64,000 nt of DNA from Melampsora larici-populina 98AG31 (GCF_000204055.1 NW_006768806.1:487738-551737), one strand, 5' to 3'. Positions 46,705 to 59,467 are shown, numbered from the stretch's first letter. Notes: a model not told the origin generated them from the letters alone. Numbers and translations: made by a program.

Positions 46705-49049
46705 TTAGACATTCGCCACTGCTTGGAACTCCTTCTTGTAAAGAATCCGTGCTTGTCCGACGCTTGCACGGGGATTCTTCCTGTAATCTGCCAAGAATCG
46801 TTTGTACCCCACTCTTTCCACCCACTGCCGATTCCTATACACAGTTGAAGGTACCAAAACCCACTCGTGACCCCAAACGTCCTTCCATGCCTGCAGGGGA
46901 GGACGAGTTTCACACTCCTTGTACCACGCAAGAAGGGTTGACACAAGCACCTCTGGGCCAGGCCACTTTTTTTTCAAGGCTGGGTCGGACTTTGTAGTCG
47001 TAGTGGAAGTGGAGCCACCACCAGCTGATTCCTATTCGGAAGCAACAATCCATCAGTCACACGGTTTACTGACTTATGGCCAAATAGACATCGGATTTAA
47101 ATACTCACGGGGTGATGACCTCTGTTCGCGTCGTGTCTTGGTGACACTTCGAAAGGGTCAAATATAGGTAGGTCTTCTGATTTTTCGCGTTTCACCATGT
47201 TTGGTTGGATCGTGGTTGGAAAGTTGCTACTCACCAGCTCAACTGAATTGTCTGAATGGTCGGTTTTGGGTGATATGTCACGGTTGGCGTCGGCACTGGC
47301 GGATGTCAGAATGGACTTCACCACAGTGATCTCGTCATCATCGGAATCGGGAGGCGCGCTGGCCCGTTTGGCAGGTGCACTAGCTGTCAGATAGGATTTA
47401 ACCAAAATTATCTCCTCCCCGTCGGATTTGGGAGGAAGAGTGGCTTGTCCAGCTTTGGAGGTCGCAGGCTCAATCGGATCGTTTTGAATGAAGCCAGTAC
47501 TGAGGTGCCTGGACTTGCTTTGCGGCAAACCAGGTGTACGAGGATCCACTTGTTGCGACCAAACTATGACCACTTTGTCGCTTGAGAGGAACCGGTGAGG
47601 AAAAGTGACCATAGTTTCATGCTGAACACAAAGAAGTGAAGCATGAAGACAAATTACAAATTATGAAATAAGAAGACTTGAGAGAACTTGAATACTTACC
47701 CAAGAGTCTAGCTTTTCGTCCCAGAAAAACAGGGCTCGGTTCCACGTAGGGCCCAGCGTCTGCGTGCAAGCTTGCATGAGCAGGCTGGATTCGTCAAGCC
47801 TAGCCTTCGGCCATTGCGCGAAATGCGCCGAAATGACCTTGCTTTCGTCCGCCTGCTTTTAACGCGTCAGTGCTATGGTCATTGATTTGGCCGTCACAGT
47901 GAAATCCCCCACCTTGAGCCACAGGTGGATTGTGACGACCTTGGTCTCATCGTATTTTTGAGCTATCTCCCGTTCAAAAGCTTCATATCGCTCACGCCGG
48001 TCGTTCTGGATGTTCGCAACGGTTTGAGGACCCAGAAGCCGTCCCAGCGTGTTAGCTGATTGGGCCCATTGGTGGATGCGGCCACCAGTGCGTGCGCGTC
48101 CTGTTTCGGGTGTCGCTTGAGTTGATGTACTGGCTTGAGTTGATGTACTTGCAGCCGTGCTAAGACTAATGCTACCTGAGGTCGATTGAGATGGGTGACG
48201 AGGTACTTGATGAGCCTTTGCCACATCCATCGGGTTTTTGATGTGGGCGGGGTGCGTTCGAGTGTGCTTGGAACACGCCCCCAAACCGTATTCAAGGCAA
48301 CACTGTGTATACCACGCAAGTGATTGCATTAGTAATGAATACCGGTGCAAGATAACTATTGGGAATCAATCCTCACCGCTTGGCAGTACTGATAAGGGCA
48401 ACCCTTATTCCCTGTCGCGCGATGAGTACGTGCGGTGGGCCCACGTGAAGGTCGCTGACAAGGATACTTGACCTTCACCCGATGTGGCCCTGCAAGCGAG
48501 TCAACTTGTGGCGTTTCCAACGTGGTGAGAGGAGGTTGTCGACCTAAGAATGGATGGTAAACATCATGAGGAATAGGGTTGGCCAGATTGTTGGTCCTGC
48601 TGGCGGTTTTGTTTCGATTGGTAGTAGATGGGTTGGCGAGGTTTGGGGGTTTAGGATCAAGTAAGACGCCAAATGGTGAAATGCGAGAACCCCAATCTTC
48701 TGGTGAAGAAACGATCGGTTGGGGAACCCCAGCGTTAATCAACGCCCGTTCGTGGTTCAGTTGATCACATCGCCAGGTGCGCCAGTTGTGTTGATTGTTT
48801 TTGGGCGGTGTGGGGCACTAAGTTTTGCAAAAGCACGTTCCATTAGTTAATTGTGCCACATGGACACTGCTGAAATGGTCCTGCTTTACTTACGTGGATG
48901 CGCCATGAGTCGGCCAGTGCAGAATGGTATCTGAGGGGTGTCGAGCACTCTGGACAGAGAATGCCAACCAGAGCGCCCTTAGCTGGCGCAGGGAGGAACC
49001 CTTCCTTGATGAATCAGTACCTTTCGTGAACAAGGGTGGCAATGACCAT
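46705..49049 (-). CDS. KDZ-locus companion protein with Cys/His clusters and SIM-like motifs
   Basis: Exons 49049-48894, 48817-48377, 48302-47913, 47852-47700, 47621-47109 and 47031-46705, all phase 0, give about 659 codons. Cys clusters: LCPEC (32, 35), Cys53 and Cys69 (WRTWRC), then CPYQYCQACC (192-201) followed by CSKHTRTH (209-216). The middle has a Ser/Thr/Gln-rich linker and IHLWLK / SKVISAHFAQWP blocks. Residues 449-510 hold three acidic-hydrophobic motifs (GEEIILV, DDEITVV, SVELV) resembling SUMO-interacting motifs, then VKRE (Lys524), a sumoylation-like site. The C-terminal 109 residues are basic and Trp-rich (WPGPEVLVSTLLAWYKE, KRFLADYRKN). A TGA at codon 12 after HERY means the true start is downstream or the gene is slightly damaged. 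Unknown family; accessory role inferred from position. Confidence 0.55.
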
Positions 49050-49559
49050 GATGCAAAATAAGTAACGTTCAAGATAGTTGGGTTATGAAGGCTTAGAAAG
49101 GGCGTGGACGAAGTGATCGATTCGATTTTGGGATGGTTTCTTGTGTTCGTGGTTGGATTTTTGTGATTGTGAAAAAACTTGTGATGAGTATATCGTACCA
49201 TCGCCGTTTTTGGTCTGGATTGAAACATGTGGTTGCGATTGAAGAGATTTAAGACAACCATTTTGGGAATGGTCAAAGATGATGAAACAATATGAGTTGA
49301 AGAGGATTGGTGGATTGGGTGATTGGGTGTTCATGTGACAGGCTTCAACAGTAATCACGAAGGGAATCACAACATTCACGTAAGGTTTTGTACTTATACG
49401 TAGGGGTTGTTTTCCTTTATTACATGACATATGATATGCTACTGTGTATGCTAATACGCGGGGTGCTGTAATCTCGAATTCTCAGGAAAATCTCAGTCCC
49501 AAATTATCAGGATGAAAACCCGGATCCTCTGGGACTCCCTGTGACAGGGAGGTTCTTTT

Positions 49560-50066
49560 CCTCAGTAATAAGATGTTTTGAAGCTTTTGAAATCCAAAAC
49601 TGATGTATGTAAGTACTTAAGAAATTGAATAAGGATTAAGGATTTTAGGCAGTGCAGTGAAACAGAGTGAAAGACTTGAATTGATGAATGAACTGAGAGA
49701 AAGTTGAATTGAAAATCTATTGAATACAAGTTTTCCAGAGAGAAGTTGACGATCGGGTATTTTTTTTTTTCTTTAATTGAAGGTTGATGATGAAAAAAGA
49801 AGAAAGGCACGATTCACAGATATGTACACACTATGAGATCACGAAATTGATTTACAAATCGTCCCGATGGATGAGAAGAAGAAGAATTTGATAACTGACT
49901 GACATGATTTGAAAGTTTCTTTAGATTTCTCATTCTTTTCAAGAACCCATTTCAAATCTCAAGTTTATAGTTCTTATTATATATCAAAACAAACACACAC
50001 GCACACAGATTATTATAACACCCACACACACACGAGAATTATTAACGAAACCACATTGAACAGAAG
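49560..50066. other. Intergenic region upstream of the 50-kb gene
   Basis: No gene. Contains CA-rich simple sequence at 49989-50034 (ACACACACGCACACAG) directly upstream of the next start codon, which may be part of its 5' leader. Confidence 0.4.
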
Positions 50067-53000
50067 ATGATGAACATTAAAGGAAAGAAGAAGATTTTAA
50101 AGAAAGAAAAGAACATGAAAGAAGATTTATCAGGATGTTCTTCAGTTAGATTAAGAGGTCAACCAATTTCATTACCACTTAGTAATCCGAATCAAGCATC
50201 ATGCTCTTATAATCCGGCATTGAAGACAGCAAGAAACTCATCAAGTTCGATCAGAGCAGAACAAGAAGCAGAAGCAGAAGAAAGAAAGAGATCGATGAGT
50301 AGTGAATCGAGTCATTCATCAATTTATTCGAATCATGAAATCGATTCATCAAGTAATCATACTGATGATCATCATCATCATCATCAGTTAAGTTTAATAA
50401 GTTTATCAAATCATCAAACTATTGCTGCTTTTAAACCATCTACATTAAGACAAACTACATTAACACAAACTACATCATCATCATCATCATCATCATCTTC
50501 ATCAAGAAAGGAAACTAAATCGAAATCGAAATCGAAATCGAAATCGAATGCAATCAAGAATGAGACAAAGTGTAAATTAAGTGAAAGTAAGAGTGATGAT
50601 TTAGAAGTTTATATTCAAAAAGTATTAGATCGAATCAGAATCAAATCAACTACAAATCATCAATCTTCAAGTCAAACTGATGACCACCATCATCATCAAA
50701 TCAGATTGAAATCCAAAAACAAATTGAAAAAAATCAATCACAATTCAAATCGATCATCTATGATTTATCAAACCACTACTACTCAAGAACCAATGAACTT
50801 ATCAAATCAACTTACTAATTCATTAAATCTTAACTTGACTTCTTCTTCTTCTCATTCTCATTCTAATCAGCAGCATCCAAATGACTCTAATCATACGTAA
50901 GTTTCATTCAATCCAATCAATCATCAAAATCACTGACCATCACTCTTCACAGATCATCAACCAATCCAACCTTTCATCAATCACCCACTAATACAAACTC
51001 ATCTTCACCATCAAGTCCAACGACTTCAAACTCATTCAGTCTATCATCAATCTCAAAACCAGATCCACATTTACTCTTACCAAACCATCCATCTCATCAA
51101 ATCTCACCTTCTGCTTCGGATCATGAATTAGCTTCACTCTATGCTAAATATCAATCTTCTTCTCATACTACTACCAACACTCATTCGATCAGTAGTAGTC
51201 CTCTTTCTAGTAGTGCTCATCTGAATTCAATCAAACCTATGGATTTGTATCAGTTTGATAAAACTTCAAATCCATCATCAACTAATCATCAGGATCATAA
51301 TCAATCATCATCTATGGATGAGACTGAAGATCCAAATCAAACACTTCGATTCGATTCAGAATCATTCGAATCTTCAATCTCACTTCAAAATCAATCTCAA
51401 GTCTTGGATGAACTTAATCTGATGTTAGGAGAAGCTATCAATTCAGCTCATTCAGATTTCAATCATCTTCAACTCACCACTACTTCACCTCTCATTCATC
51501 AATCTGCTGCTCATAGCAACGAACCAGAGATGCCAGTCTCAACTTCTTACTCTTCACTTCTTTCGAGTGTCAAACGGAAGATTAATGCTAACAAATTGGA
51601 ACGGCAACCGGATAGAAGAAGATCTCATTCTCCTCAAAAGATTTCACTTCAAGAAGCTTTATCATCTTTTGATCAGTCAAAGGCGGATTTGACGATTGCT
51701 AGTAGTACTTCGAGTCTTTCAGCATACAGTCAAGAGAAGCGAGGTATGGATGATGAAGAGGAAGCAGAACAAGAAAAGGTTGAGAAATGTAAGTGATCAT
51801 TCATCTTCAATCTTATATTTTTATTCATCAGGTTGACTGTCTTTTTTTTTCTAGCTGATCGTCTCACACCTTTACCAATCACTAAAGCTCTTTCGAATGA
51901 TGAATCTGAATCAAGTTCAATTCAACTCGATCAAATCACTTCATCATCATGCTCTACCTCCGTTGGTCATGATTCGAATCAACCCAATCAACAGTCACCT
52001 AGTCCGAGACTCAAAAAAAGTTCACCAACCAAACTTCCATCCAAGATTCCTTCATCTCCTCCAAGCCTTCAAGCACAATCCCCTAGTACACCTATACCTA
52101 TTAATTCTTACCCACAACTCATCAGTACCATCTCACGTCCAGCGGACACAACACCTACTAAATCATCTCTTCCTGTCTCTCTTCCTATCACACGGCATCA
52201 TCCAGTTTCACCTATGAATCTTCACCATAAGCAATCCTCACCTAATCTTGGACAAGCTCCTCGTAAATCACTGGTCATCAGTCGATCTTCATCTGAATTA
52301 AGTCAATTAAATCAATGGCAATGGTTAGAATCACATCCAACATCTGAACTTCGTGGTATACCAGCTACACATCCTACCACTTTATCTACTATTGAAACAG
52401 GACCGATCCGACAAGAATCGATGAGTAGGATCGAACGTAGGTTGAAATCACTTGATGATCACTATAGATCCCAATCACCGAAAGAAAGATCAAGTGAGAT
52501 TCGAATGAAATTGAATTTGTTAAACAAACGACAAGAATGGACGAATGAATGTATCAAAAGTCTTTCGAAGAATCCGACTTCTAAAACCAAATCGATCAAT
52601 CAGCTGTGTAAAGCACCTCATCTTATGAATATCAAAGCGATCCATCATAAAGAAATCAAAAAGATTAAATCGACCGTTGAAAGGTGTAGGATCTATGCTC
52701 AGAGTATTAATGAGATTAATTCGGTGCCGATCGGATTGGATTTATGGATTTGGTATAAGACTAATGGAGTTGATCAACAAGAATCAATTAAGATGTTGGA
52801 ATCCAATTTTAATTCGAATCGATATCCAACTCATCTTCAACAAAGCCATGGACCGGTTCGTAGTAGTTTAGAAAAACTTGATCCGGTTCGACATTCTTCA
52901 ACCAGAGTATTAGAAGAAGAAGTCGGAGCAAGATCGTCGATCAACAAATTAAATTATTTACCTACACCGAATTCTCAACCGATTTCACCGATTCCTAATC

Positions 53001-54182
53001 ATTTACAACATTTCCAATTACCATCTCATCATCAAGTTTTACCACATTCTAGAGACGTTTCAAGTGGATCGAGTAGTGTGGTTTCGTTTCCTGTTAGATC
53101 AGATGCAGTTAAAGCAATCGAGATTACCGAAAAGAAAGGAACCCCTCAGTTAATGGAAGTGATCAGTAATAATACTAGTAGTAGTAAGAGTAGTGGAGGG
53201 ATTAATCCTTTGATCCAAGTTGATAATTTACCGTTTCCTGGTCTTTATCAACATGGAATCCTTCCAAATCCAGTTGGACTCGAACAGAATGGAGGTTCAT
53301 TCAAATCTAATCATCCTACAACTATTTTACAAACATCTCAAAACAAGCTATCTAATTCGATCAAACCTTTTTCTCAACCTTCTTCGCAGCAAAGAATCGG
53401 ATTTTTAAGTCAGTTGACTAGACGTAATAGTCATAAGAAATCTAATGGATCTACATCACTTGGAACTTCTTTGGTTCAGAACAGTTCATCATCAGGGGGT
53501 TCAGGGGGGAGTAGGATCGGAAAGATTTCTTCACCAATCTCGATCACTCATACATCTACTGGATCAGCTATGGTAGGAAGAACTAGGATGGGGTTTGGAG
53601 GAGTAGGAGTAGGAAGTGTTAAGGGTCCTAGACCTTTGAGAAAACTTTCGAGTGTCGGATCTACGGTTTCGGATCTTGGAATTCGTGATGATCAAAAAGG
53701 GGAGAAGAACGGGATGGACAGGAAATCGATTGAGGTTGGAAGTTTGGGTGAGAAGTCGAGAAGGGATGGGCATGAGGAGAGGGATTTAGTAGAGATGGAA
53801 ATCAAATTGAAAAGGATTATGAACGTTTTGCCTTTGGCTTGTAAAGATGAATTGAGGGAAATCCTTGGGAAAGAGAATGGGGATGAGATTGGTACGATTG
53901 TGAGTGGTTTTTTTTGGTTTTTTTGAGTTTTTTTTTGCTTGGGGTTTTTCTGCTTGGAGGGTTTTTCTTTTTGGAGGTTTTTTCTTTTTGGAGGTTTTTT
54001 CTCTTTGGAGGTTTTTTCTTTTTGGAGTTATCTTTTTGAGAAAAGAATGAAAGGGTTTTGGGATTGATTTTTTTTTGGTTTTTTTGGGGGGTTTTTAGGG
54101 AACTTATTTGAAAGTTGAAGAGGAAAGGAGGGGGAGGGGTAGGGGTAGGGTTGGAGGTGGGGGTGGAAGGAGGAGGGGATGA
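50067..54182 (+). CDS. Large low-complexity protein with conserved-looking helical segment
   Basis: Exons 50067-50896, 50953-51788, 51855-53899 and 54099-54182 join to 1,264 residues. The first third is Ser-, Asn- and His-rich with runs of His, a Ser10 run and alternating SKSKSK. About residues 740-860 look structured and helical: SRIERRLKSLDDHYRSQ, RMKLNLLNKRQEWTNECIKS, HKEIKKIKSTVERCRIYAQ, ending at GLDLWIWYKTNG. A second ordered segment at about 1207-1245 (LKRIMNVLPLACKDELREIL) precedes a short Arg/Gly-rich tail (RRGRGRGRVGGGGGRRRG) encoded by the last small exon. No signal peptide or membrane segment. The Arg/Gly tail suggests RNA or protein binding, which is inference. I do not recognise a named family. 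The last intron (199 bp) is made of repeated GGAGGTTTTTTCTTTTT units. Confidence 0.75.
53954..54027. repeat. Intronic GGAGGTTTTTTCTTTTT tandem repeat
   Basis: Four imperfect copies of a roughly 18-bp T-rich unit beginning GGAGG lie inside the last intron of the gene at 50067-54182. Confidence 0.75.
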
Positions 54183-55475
54183 GTGGAGGAGGAGATGAGG
54201 GGATGAGGGGATGATGGTTTATTTTGAGGATATGGATTATTGAGGATATGGATTGAGGATTTGGATTTGAATTATGGATGATGATGATAATAATGACTTT
54301 TTAATATTTGATAATTTTCAACAAGATCTTTTTTCCTGCTTTGATTCTTTTTCTTTTCTTTCCTTTTTTGAATGATTTTTTGAATGATTTTCTTTTCTTT
54401 TTTTATTGAATGATTTTTCTTTTCTATGAATGTTTTTTTGAATGTTTTTTTTTGTTTGAATGTTTTTCTTTATTAAATGTTTTTTTTTGTTTGAATGTTT
54501 TTTTTTTGTTTGAATGTCTTTTCTTTTTATTTTCTTGAATGTTTGTTTAATTATTTTCATTATTCTAATCAAAAGACTTAGCAAAAAAAAGAACCAACTA
54601 ATAAACCAACTAATAATCTAATGATTTTTCTGCTTCTTTGATGAATGAGAGTCAAGGAGAGGAAAGGAAAGGTACATTTGGTGTTTTTTTGTTAATGTTG
54701 AATCTTCATTGTAAAAGATTGGTTAAAAGGTGTGTATTTACATAATGTTCTCTTTCAAAAAGATTTTAAAAGGTTTATAAATAGTCAAATCAAGAGAATG
54801 AGTAGTTTGGATTCAAAGTTGGAGGGCATTGAGTGATGAGTGTATGTATTCATGAAGAGGGTTTGGAACAAGAGATTAGTTTTGAACTTTTGAAGGGTTT
54901 GGATATAATTTGTGTAAAAGTTTAAGTGGTGATGAGTGATAATGACTAGGTTTGAATTGAGGGAAGGTCTATGGACAATACAATTGTTTATGAAGATGTA
55001 GAGTGATCATTCAAATTGAGATTGAAGGATTGGATGCTATGGAGAGATATGTACATAATAAGAATGCTGTGTAAAGAATTCTTCTGAATGAAACTTTAAA
55101 GTGATCAAGTATTTATGAGTGGGTGTTTGGTATGGTATGGATAGGGTGGAAATTGAGTAGTAGAATGTGTTGTTGAGTTTAATGTAGTTTTGAGGAATGT
55201 AGTTTAGATAGGATTGGATTGAGATGATGAAGTGAAGTGAAGTGGTCAAGAAACCATCAATCGATTCAAGTCAACACCACCACCACCAGCTCAGCAAAAA
55301 GATCTTCATCATTTCTAATCAACTTCAACTTCAATCAATCCATTTCGATCCATCAATCCATTCTAATCAACCAAACCATTCAAATCATTCGAATCTATCA
55401 AATCTATCAAATGGTCTAAATGTCGATATCATTGCCTCAAATGATCATCAATCTAATCATATCATTGATTTAAAA
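54183..55475. other. Intergenic region with T-rich simple repeats
   Basis: GGATGAGG-type purine repeats directly after the stop codon, then a strongly T-rich stretch (54.33-54.55 kb) of repeated GAATG(T)n units. The Lys-rich minus-strand frame here is a shadow of the T tracts. The open frame from 55242 to the next ATG is His/Ser-rich but begins with GTG, so it is probably the 5' leader or an unseen upstream exon of the F-box gene. Confidence 0.5.
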
Positions 55476-58400
55476 ATGGAAAAGAATCGAAAACGTTCAG
55501 CAGAAGCTCCGGCTTCTTCTAATCTATCTACTCCTTGTTCAGTTTACTATTTCATTTCATTTGATTTGATTTGATTCATGGATTCGTAATACTAACTTAC
55601 TATCTCTTCAATCTTTTCGATCATAGCTTCTTCACGATCCGATCCTAGACCAAAACGCGCTACTAGTGAGCCATTACAACAACGCAATAAGCGTGAGCGA
55701 TCACACTTATGAACTCTACATCATCATCCATATACACACATAGATCTTGGGTCGCGTGATGTACTGAGCAGTAAGAGTGGTGGAGTGTGACATCCAGAGG
55801 GATTTGGGTGGTTGGATTCGAATGGAATACTGATCGAGAACTCTTTTCTCTCTCTGTCTCTCTTTTGTTTGATTGATTAAATAAAAACACACCCTTCATG
55901 TTTCGATCACTCAATTGATGATCATCAACCTGTTCCTAGTCTCACCTTCCCCAACGGTTTTGGTAACTTCTAATAACTTCAGTCCTACTACCACTACTAC
56001 CAATACTACCAATACTACCAACTTCACACCTTCATCTCTCGATTCTCATCCTTCTATCATGTTGGGATCTTTATCGTGAGTTGAAGCTTGGATAATCATC
56101 GAGGTCTCTGCACAACTTACTAATCAAATTCTCTTGTTCTTTCTTAAACTTTAAAAAACCATTCATCTTTCATTCACGTTATCGATCTTCAAATCTACGC
56201 TTCATCAACTCGACTTGATTCCTTCGATCAAAATCATCACTTGATCTCAATCTTTGTCTTCTTCACCTTGTTCGATTTCTCTTCATTATCCTCAACATCC
56301 ATGATTGACACTTGCTTACCTTTCTCTCGAGTGGGTTCACCACCACACCTTTTCTTCTTTCTGGTCATCTTTGACTATCTCTCTTCCTTCATCTCATCAC
56401 AGCTTAGAAATCTTGGTCTACGTGGCTAGTTTGGTGGGCGAACGAGAACTGATCCGATTAGCATGTTGCTCACGTCCACTTCGTTTGGCACTTTTGGCCT
56501 TACCCTTTCTATGGTCACAAAGATTAACCATCGAGATCTCGAATCCAAGCACAGTTGAACAGGTTCAAACTCTCTTTTTCGAACGAGCTGATCCTCGTCG
56601 ATATCAAGCTCTCTCACCACCTATCTCGACTCATGGTCCTATCGGACGATGGATCGTTCATTCTCAAGCTACAAGAGATCGACCACTTCGACGATTATCG
56701 CTTAGATTAGCACCACCTCTCTTATCACTCAATGAAAGAGGAAATCGTTATGTGATCATACCCGATCAACCTTATTGGAACACCAACTTACTGGTTCATA
56801 ATCTTCGAGCCATCAGAAGCTTGTTAAACTTAAACTTTGGATTGATGTATGTGGGATTGATGGAATTGGATATCAGATTAGATGGTCAATTTGATCAAAC
56901 CCTTCAGATTGCTCATGAACTTTGGACGTTTATTCAAACTCCTTGGGCACGTACTGTGGTAGACTTTAAGGTCAGTTGATCTCTCTTCTTGAACTTTGAT
57001 TGTTCTTTTTTTACTTGGATATCCGAGCTCTTTGAACCTATCTGGGAGATTTAGTACAAGTTATTACTACTTGATTCTTAAGAAGCGTACCTACGCGTTT
57101 CTGTTTTCATTCTCTTCTTCTTCTTCATGAACGTCTCTTTTTCAATCTGGGATGAGTTACAGTGGTAGGTATAGGATGACTTGTGGAGGGGATGAGATTC
57201 GAAGCGTGACCTCTTGAATGAGTTTCAACATTCACCTTCATCCAAATCACTGATATATAGATTGCCTTTTCCCCCATGACCAACAACAGTTTCTCGTCTC
57301 GTATCCTTACGCTCGAATTCCACCTAGGACACTTTTTGGATTAATGACTTGGATGCCAGATTTAAAAAGTGTTGAAATAGAAGTGGTACCAGGAGTGAGT
57401 GGGATTCATCGAAAACCGACTTCAAGAGATCCTAAGTTTGCATTAGGTGGAGGGAATGAGATACCAGAACAGGATCCTAATGGAGAACCTATGATAAGTA
57501 AATTAGAAAGGATCAGTTTGGTTGGAATGGAATTAGGTCAACTTGTTTTACCGGATCAATTTCCAGTGTTACGTTCTTTGTTACTTAAGAATGTAGGTTG
57601 GGGACGGATGTTGTTTAGTCTTTTGAGGAAATCACCGAATTTGGTTTCATTGATTTTATATTCTGTTGAATTTGAACATGAATCTGATGATGAAGTACCA
57701 TTAGATTTATCATTTTGGGTAAGTGATTTGAATATTTATCCATTTCTTTTTTGGAAGATCAACTAGTTTAAAAACTAATATAGGATTTTTTCTTTTACAA
57801 ATTTTAAAAGGAGAATCTAGATGAAGAGATGAGTGAATTAGGATCAGATGAATCAGCACTTGGACAATTAAGACCACCACCGATTCAATTAAATTCATTA
57901 AAGAATTTAGAATTAGCCGGTATCACCACACCAGTGATATGGTCCTTGATTGGAGATTTAATACCGAATCCGATTATAAAGATGCCTAATTTAAAACGAT
58001 TGATGATGGAAAGTATGGAATTAGATGAAGAAGAACAAGCTTTGATTGAACTCACCACTTTGGCACCTTTGATTAAAGAGATGGTTGTTAGGAATTGTAC
58101 GTTGAGAGAAGAAGCTGATTTGTATCATTGTATTAGATGTTTACCTTATCTTGAGATGGTAAGTTTTGATTTTTTTTTCCTCGTCCGTCTTGAGTGAGAT
58201 GATGAGAAACTGATGTTTGGTTTGGATGTTTGATTGCTTTGGAATGAGTTTAGTTAGATTTAAGACAAACTGAAAATATTACATCTCAATTAATCAATGC
58301 ATTAGCATTATCAGTACCCAATATATCATATTTAGATGTAAGAGGATGTGGATGGGTTCAAATCGGATCAGTAGCCAGATTAGCCGAAACAATAAGAGAT

Positions 58401-59021
58401 TCGTCAGATGGATTGAAACGATTAGAATTGATTGGAGTAGATTTACCTGGGTATGATGATTGGGAAGGATGGGAAGCATGGAAATGGTTGGAGTTTACAC
58501 ATGTTTTGATTGATGTAGAAGAATGGAAAGAGAGAAGAAGGTATCGAAAAGATAAAGGAAAGGAAGTCTTGGGAGGACCAACAGGAGGAGCAGGAGGAAG
58601 AATAGAAGAAGAAAAGGAAATGAATGGGAGTAGTAGTAGGGGAGAAAGAGAACGGGTTGGGTTGAGAGTTGATAGAGATCGAGATAGGGATCGGAATAGG
58701 GAAAGGGAAAGGGAGAGGGAAAGGGATGAATTGGAGTTGGATTTAGAGGATGATGATGATTTGGAAAGTGATATGGAAGAACTTATGGATGATGAGGATG
58801 GCTTTCAAGATGAAGGGATGACTGAACGGATAGAGATTAGTGATAGTAGTGGAGGAGGAGGTGGTGGTGGTGATGGAGTAGTAGTCGTTGATGAAGTTGG
58901 GGTTCCTGTTGTTACTGCTGCTGCTGTGGGTGGTGGTGGTGTGGGTGTGGGTGATGCTGGTGGGGAAGAAATGGAAAGAGCTCATCCTAGAGTTGTCTTG
59001 AGGAATTTGTCTAGATCTTGA
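55476..59021 (+). CDS. F-box / leucine-rich-repeat-like protein with charged tail
   Basis: Exons 55476-55536, 55627-55692, 55940-56075, 56403-56970, 57290-57718, 57811-58158 and 58254-59021 join to 791 residues. After a basic, Thr-rich leader, an F-box-like segment lies at about residues 83-130 (MLGSLSLEILVYVASLVGE, LIRLACCSRPLRLALLA, LPFLW). F-box proteins link substrates to SCF ubiquitin ligases through Skp1. Leucine-rich repeat-like units follow (LERISLVGMELGQLVLP, LRSLLLKNVGW, LKNLELAGIT, LKRLMMESMELDE, SYLDVRGCGW). The C-terminus is unusual: an RD/RE alternating tract (676-694), an acidic block (LEDDDDLESDMEEL), and Gly/Val-rich stretches. The ATG at 55476 was chosen because the frame upstream has no ATG; a further 5' exon is possible. 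Confidence 0.75.
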
Positions 59022-59467
59022 TGAATTATAAAACTTTTTTTTTGAAGATATTTAAGATTTTTTTCTTTTTTTGTGATTAGGCTTTGTGTTAGTGCTTAGA
59101 GAGAGAGAGAAAGAGAAAAAAAAAATCAAATGATGATGAAAATGAGTAGTTTATATAAAGATATATATCTATATAATCTTTTTTGTTGAATCTTTTGTTT
59201 TATATCTTGTGATTTTTTTTATGTTAGAAGAGGTTTAAGGGGTTTTTTGATTTTTTTTTTCTGGAGAGGGTGGGGTTGGAAGGAAGTTTTGATGGGGAAT
59301 GTTCAATGCAAGAGGATTGGATTGAAGAGAGGGGTTTGAGGTTTTTGAAAGATTGTATACTAAAGAAAAGTAATGAGAATTTAGGAAAACTAATGAGAAC
59401 TTGGGAAGATATTAGAGAACTTAGGAAGAGTAATGAGAAATTTGGAAAAAAAAAAAAGAGAAAATAA
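59022..59467. other. Downstream flank of the F-box gene
   Basis: T-rich, then GAGA-type simple sequence and short GAGAA(C/T)TTAGGAA repeats leading into the inverted-repeat array. No gene. Confidence 0.5.

Larger units (their letters stand above)
42372..49556 (+). mobile_element. Second KDZ-type locus, older, possible transposon of about 7.2 kb
   Basis: Three genes lie together here: a KDZ-family protein with CxC5/CxC6-type clusters and two companion genes on the opposite strand. AGGATCCGGG near 42393 recurs inverted at 49524-49534. Weaker similarity extends outward (TGTGACAG versus TGTCACAG) and inward (CTGAGAATT). These look like diverged terminal repeats, but no clean target duplication was found and the left part contains an assembly gap, so the limits are tentative. 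Confidence 0.45.

Noticed and set aside
54318..54584. Lys/Asn-rich minus-strand frame
   Set aside because: Translation of a T-tract simple repeat.
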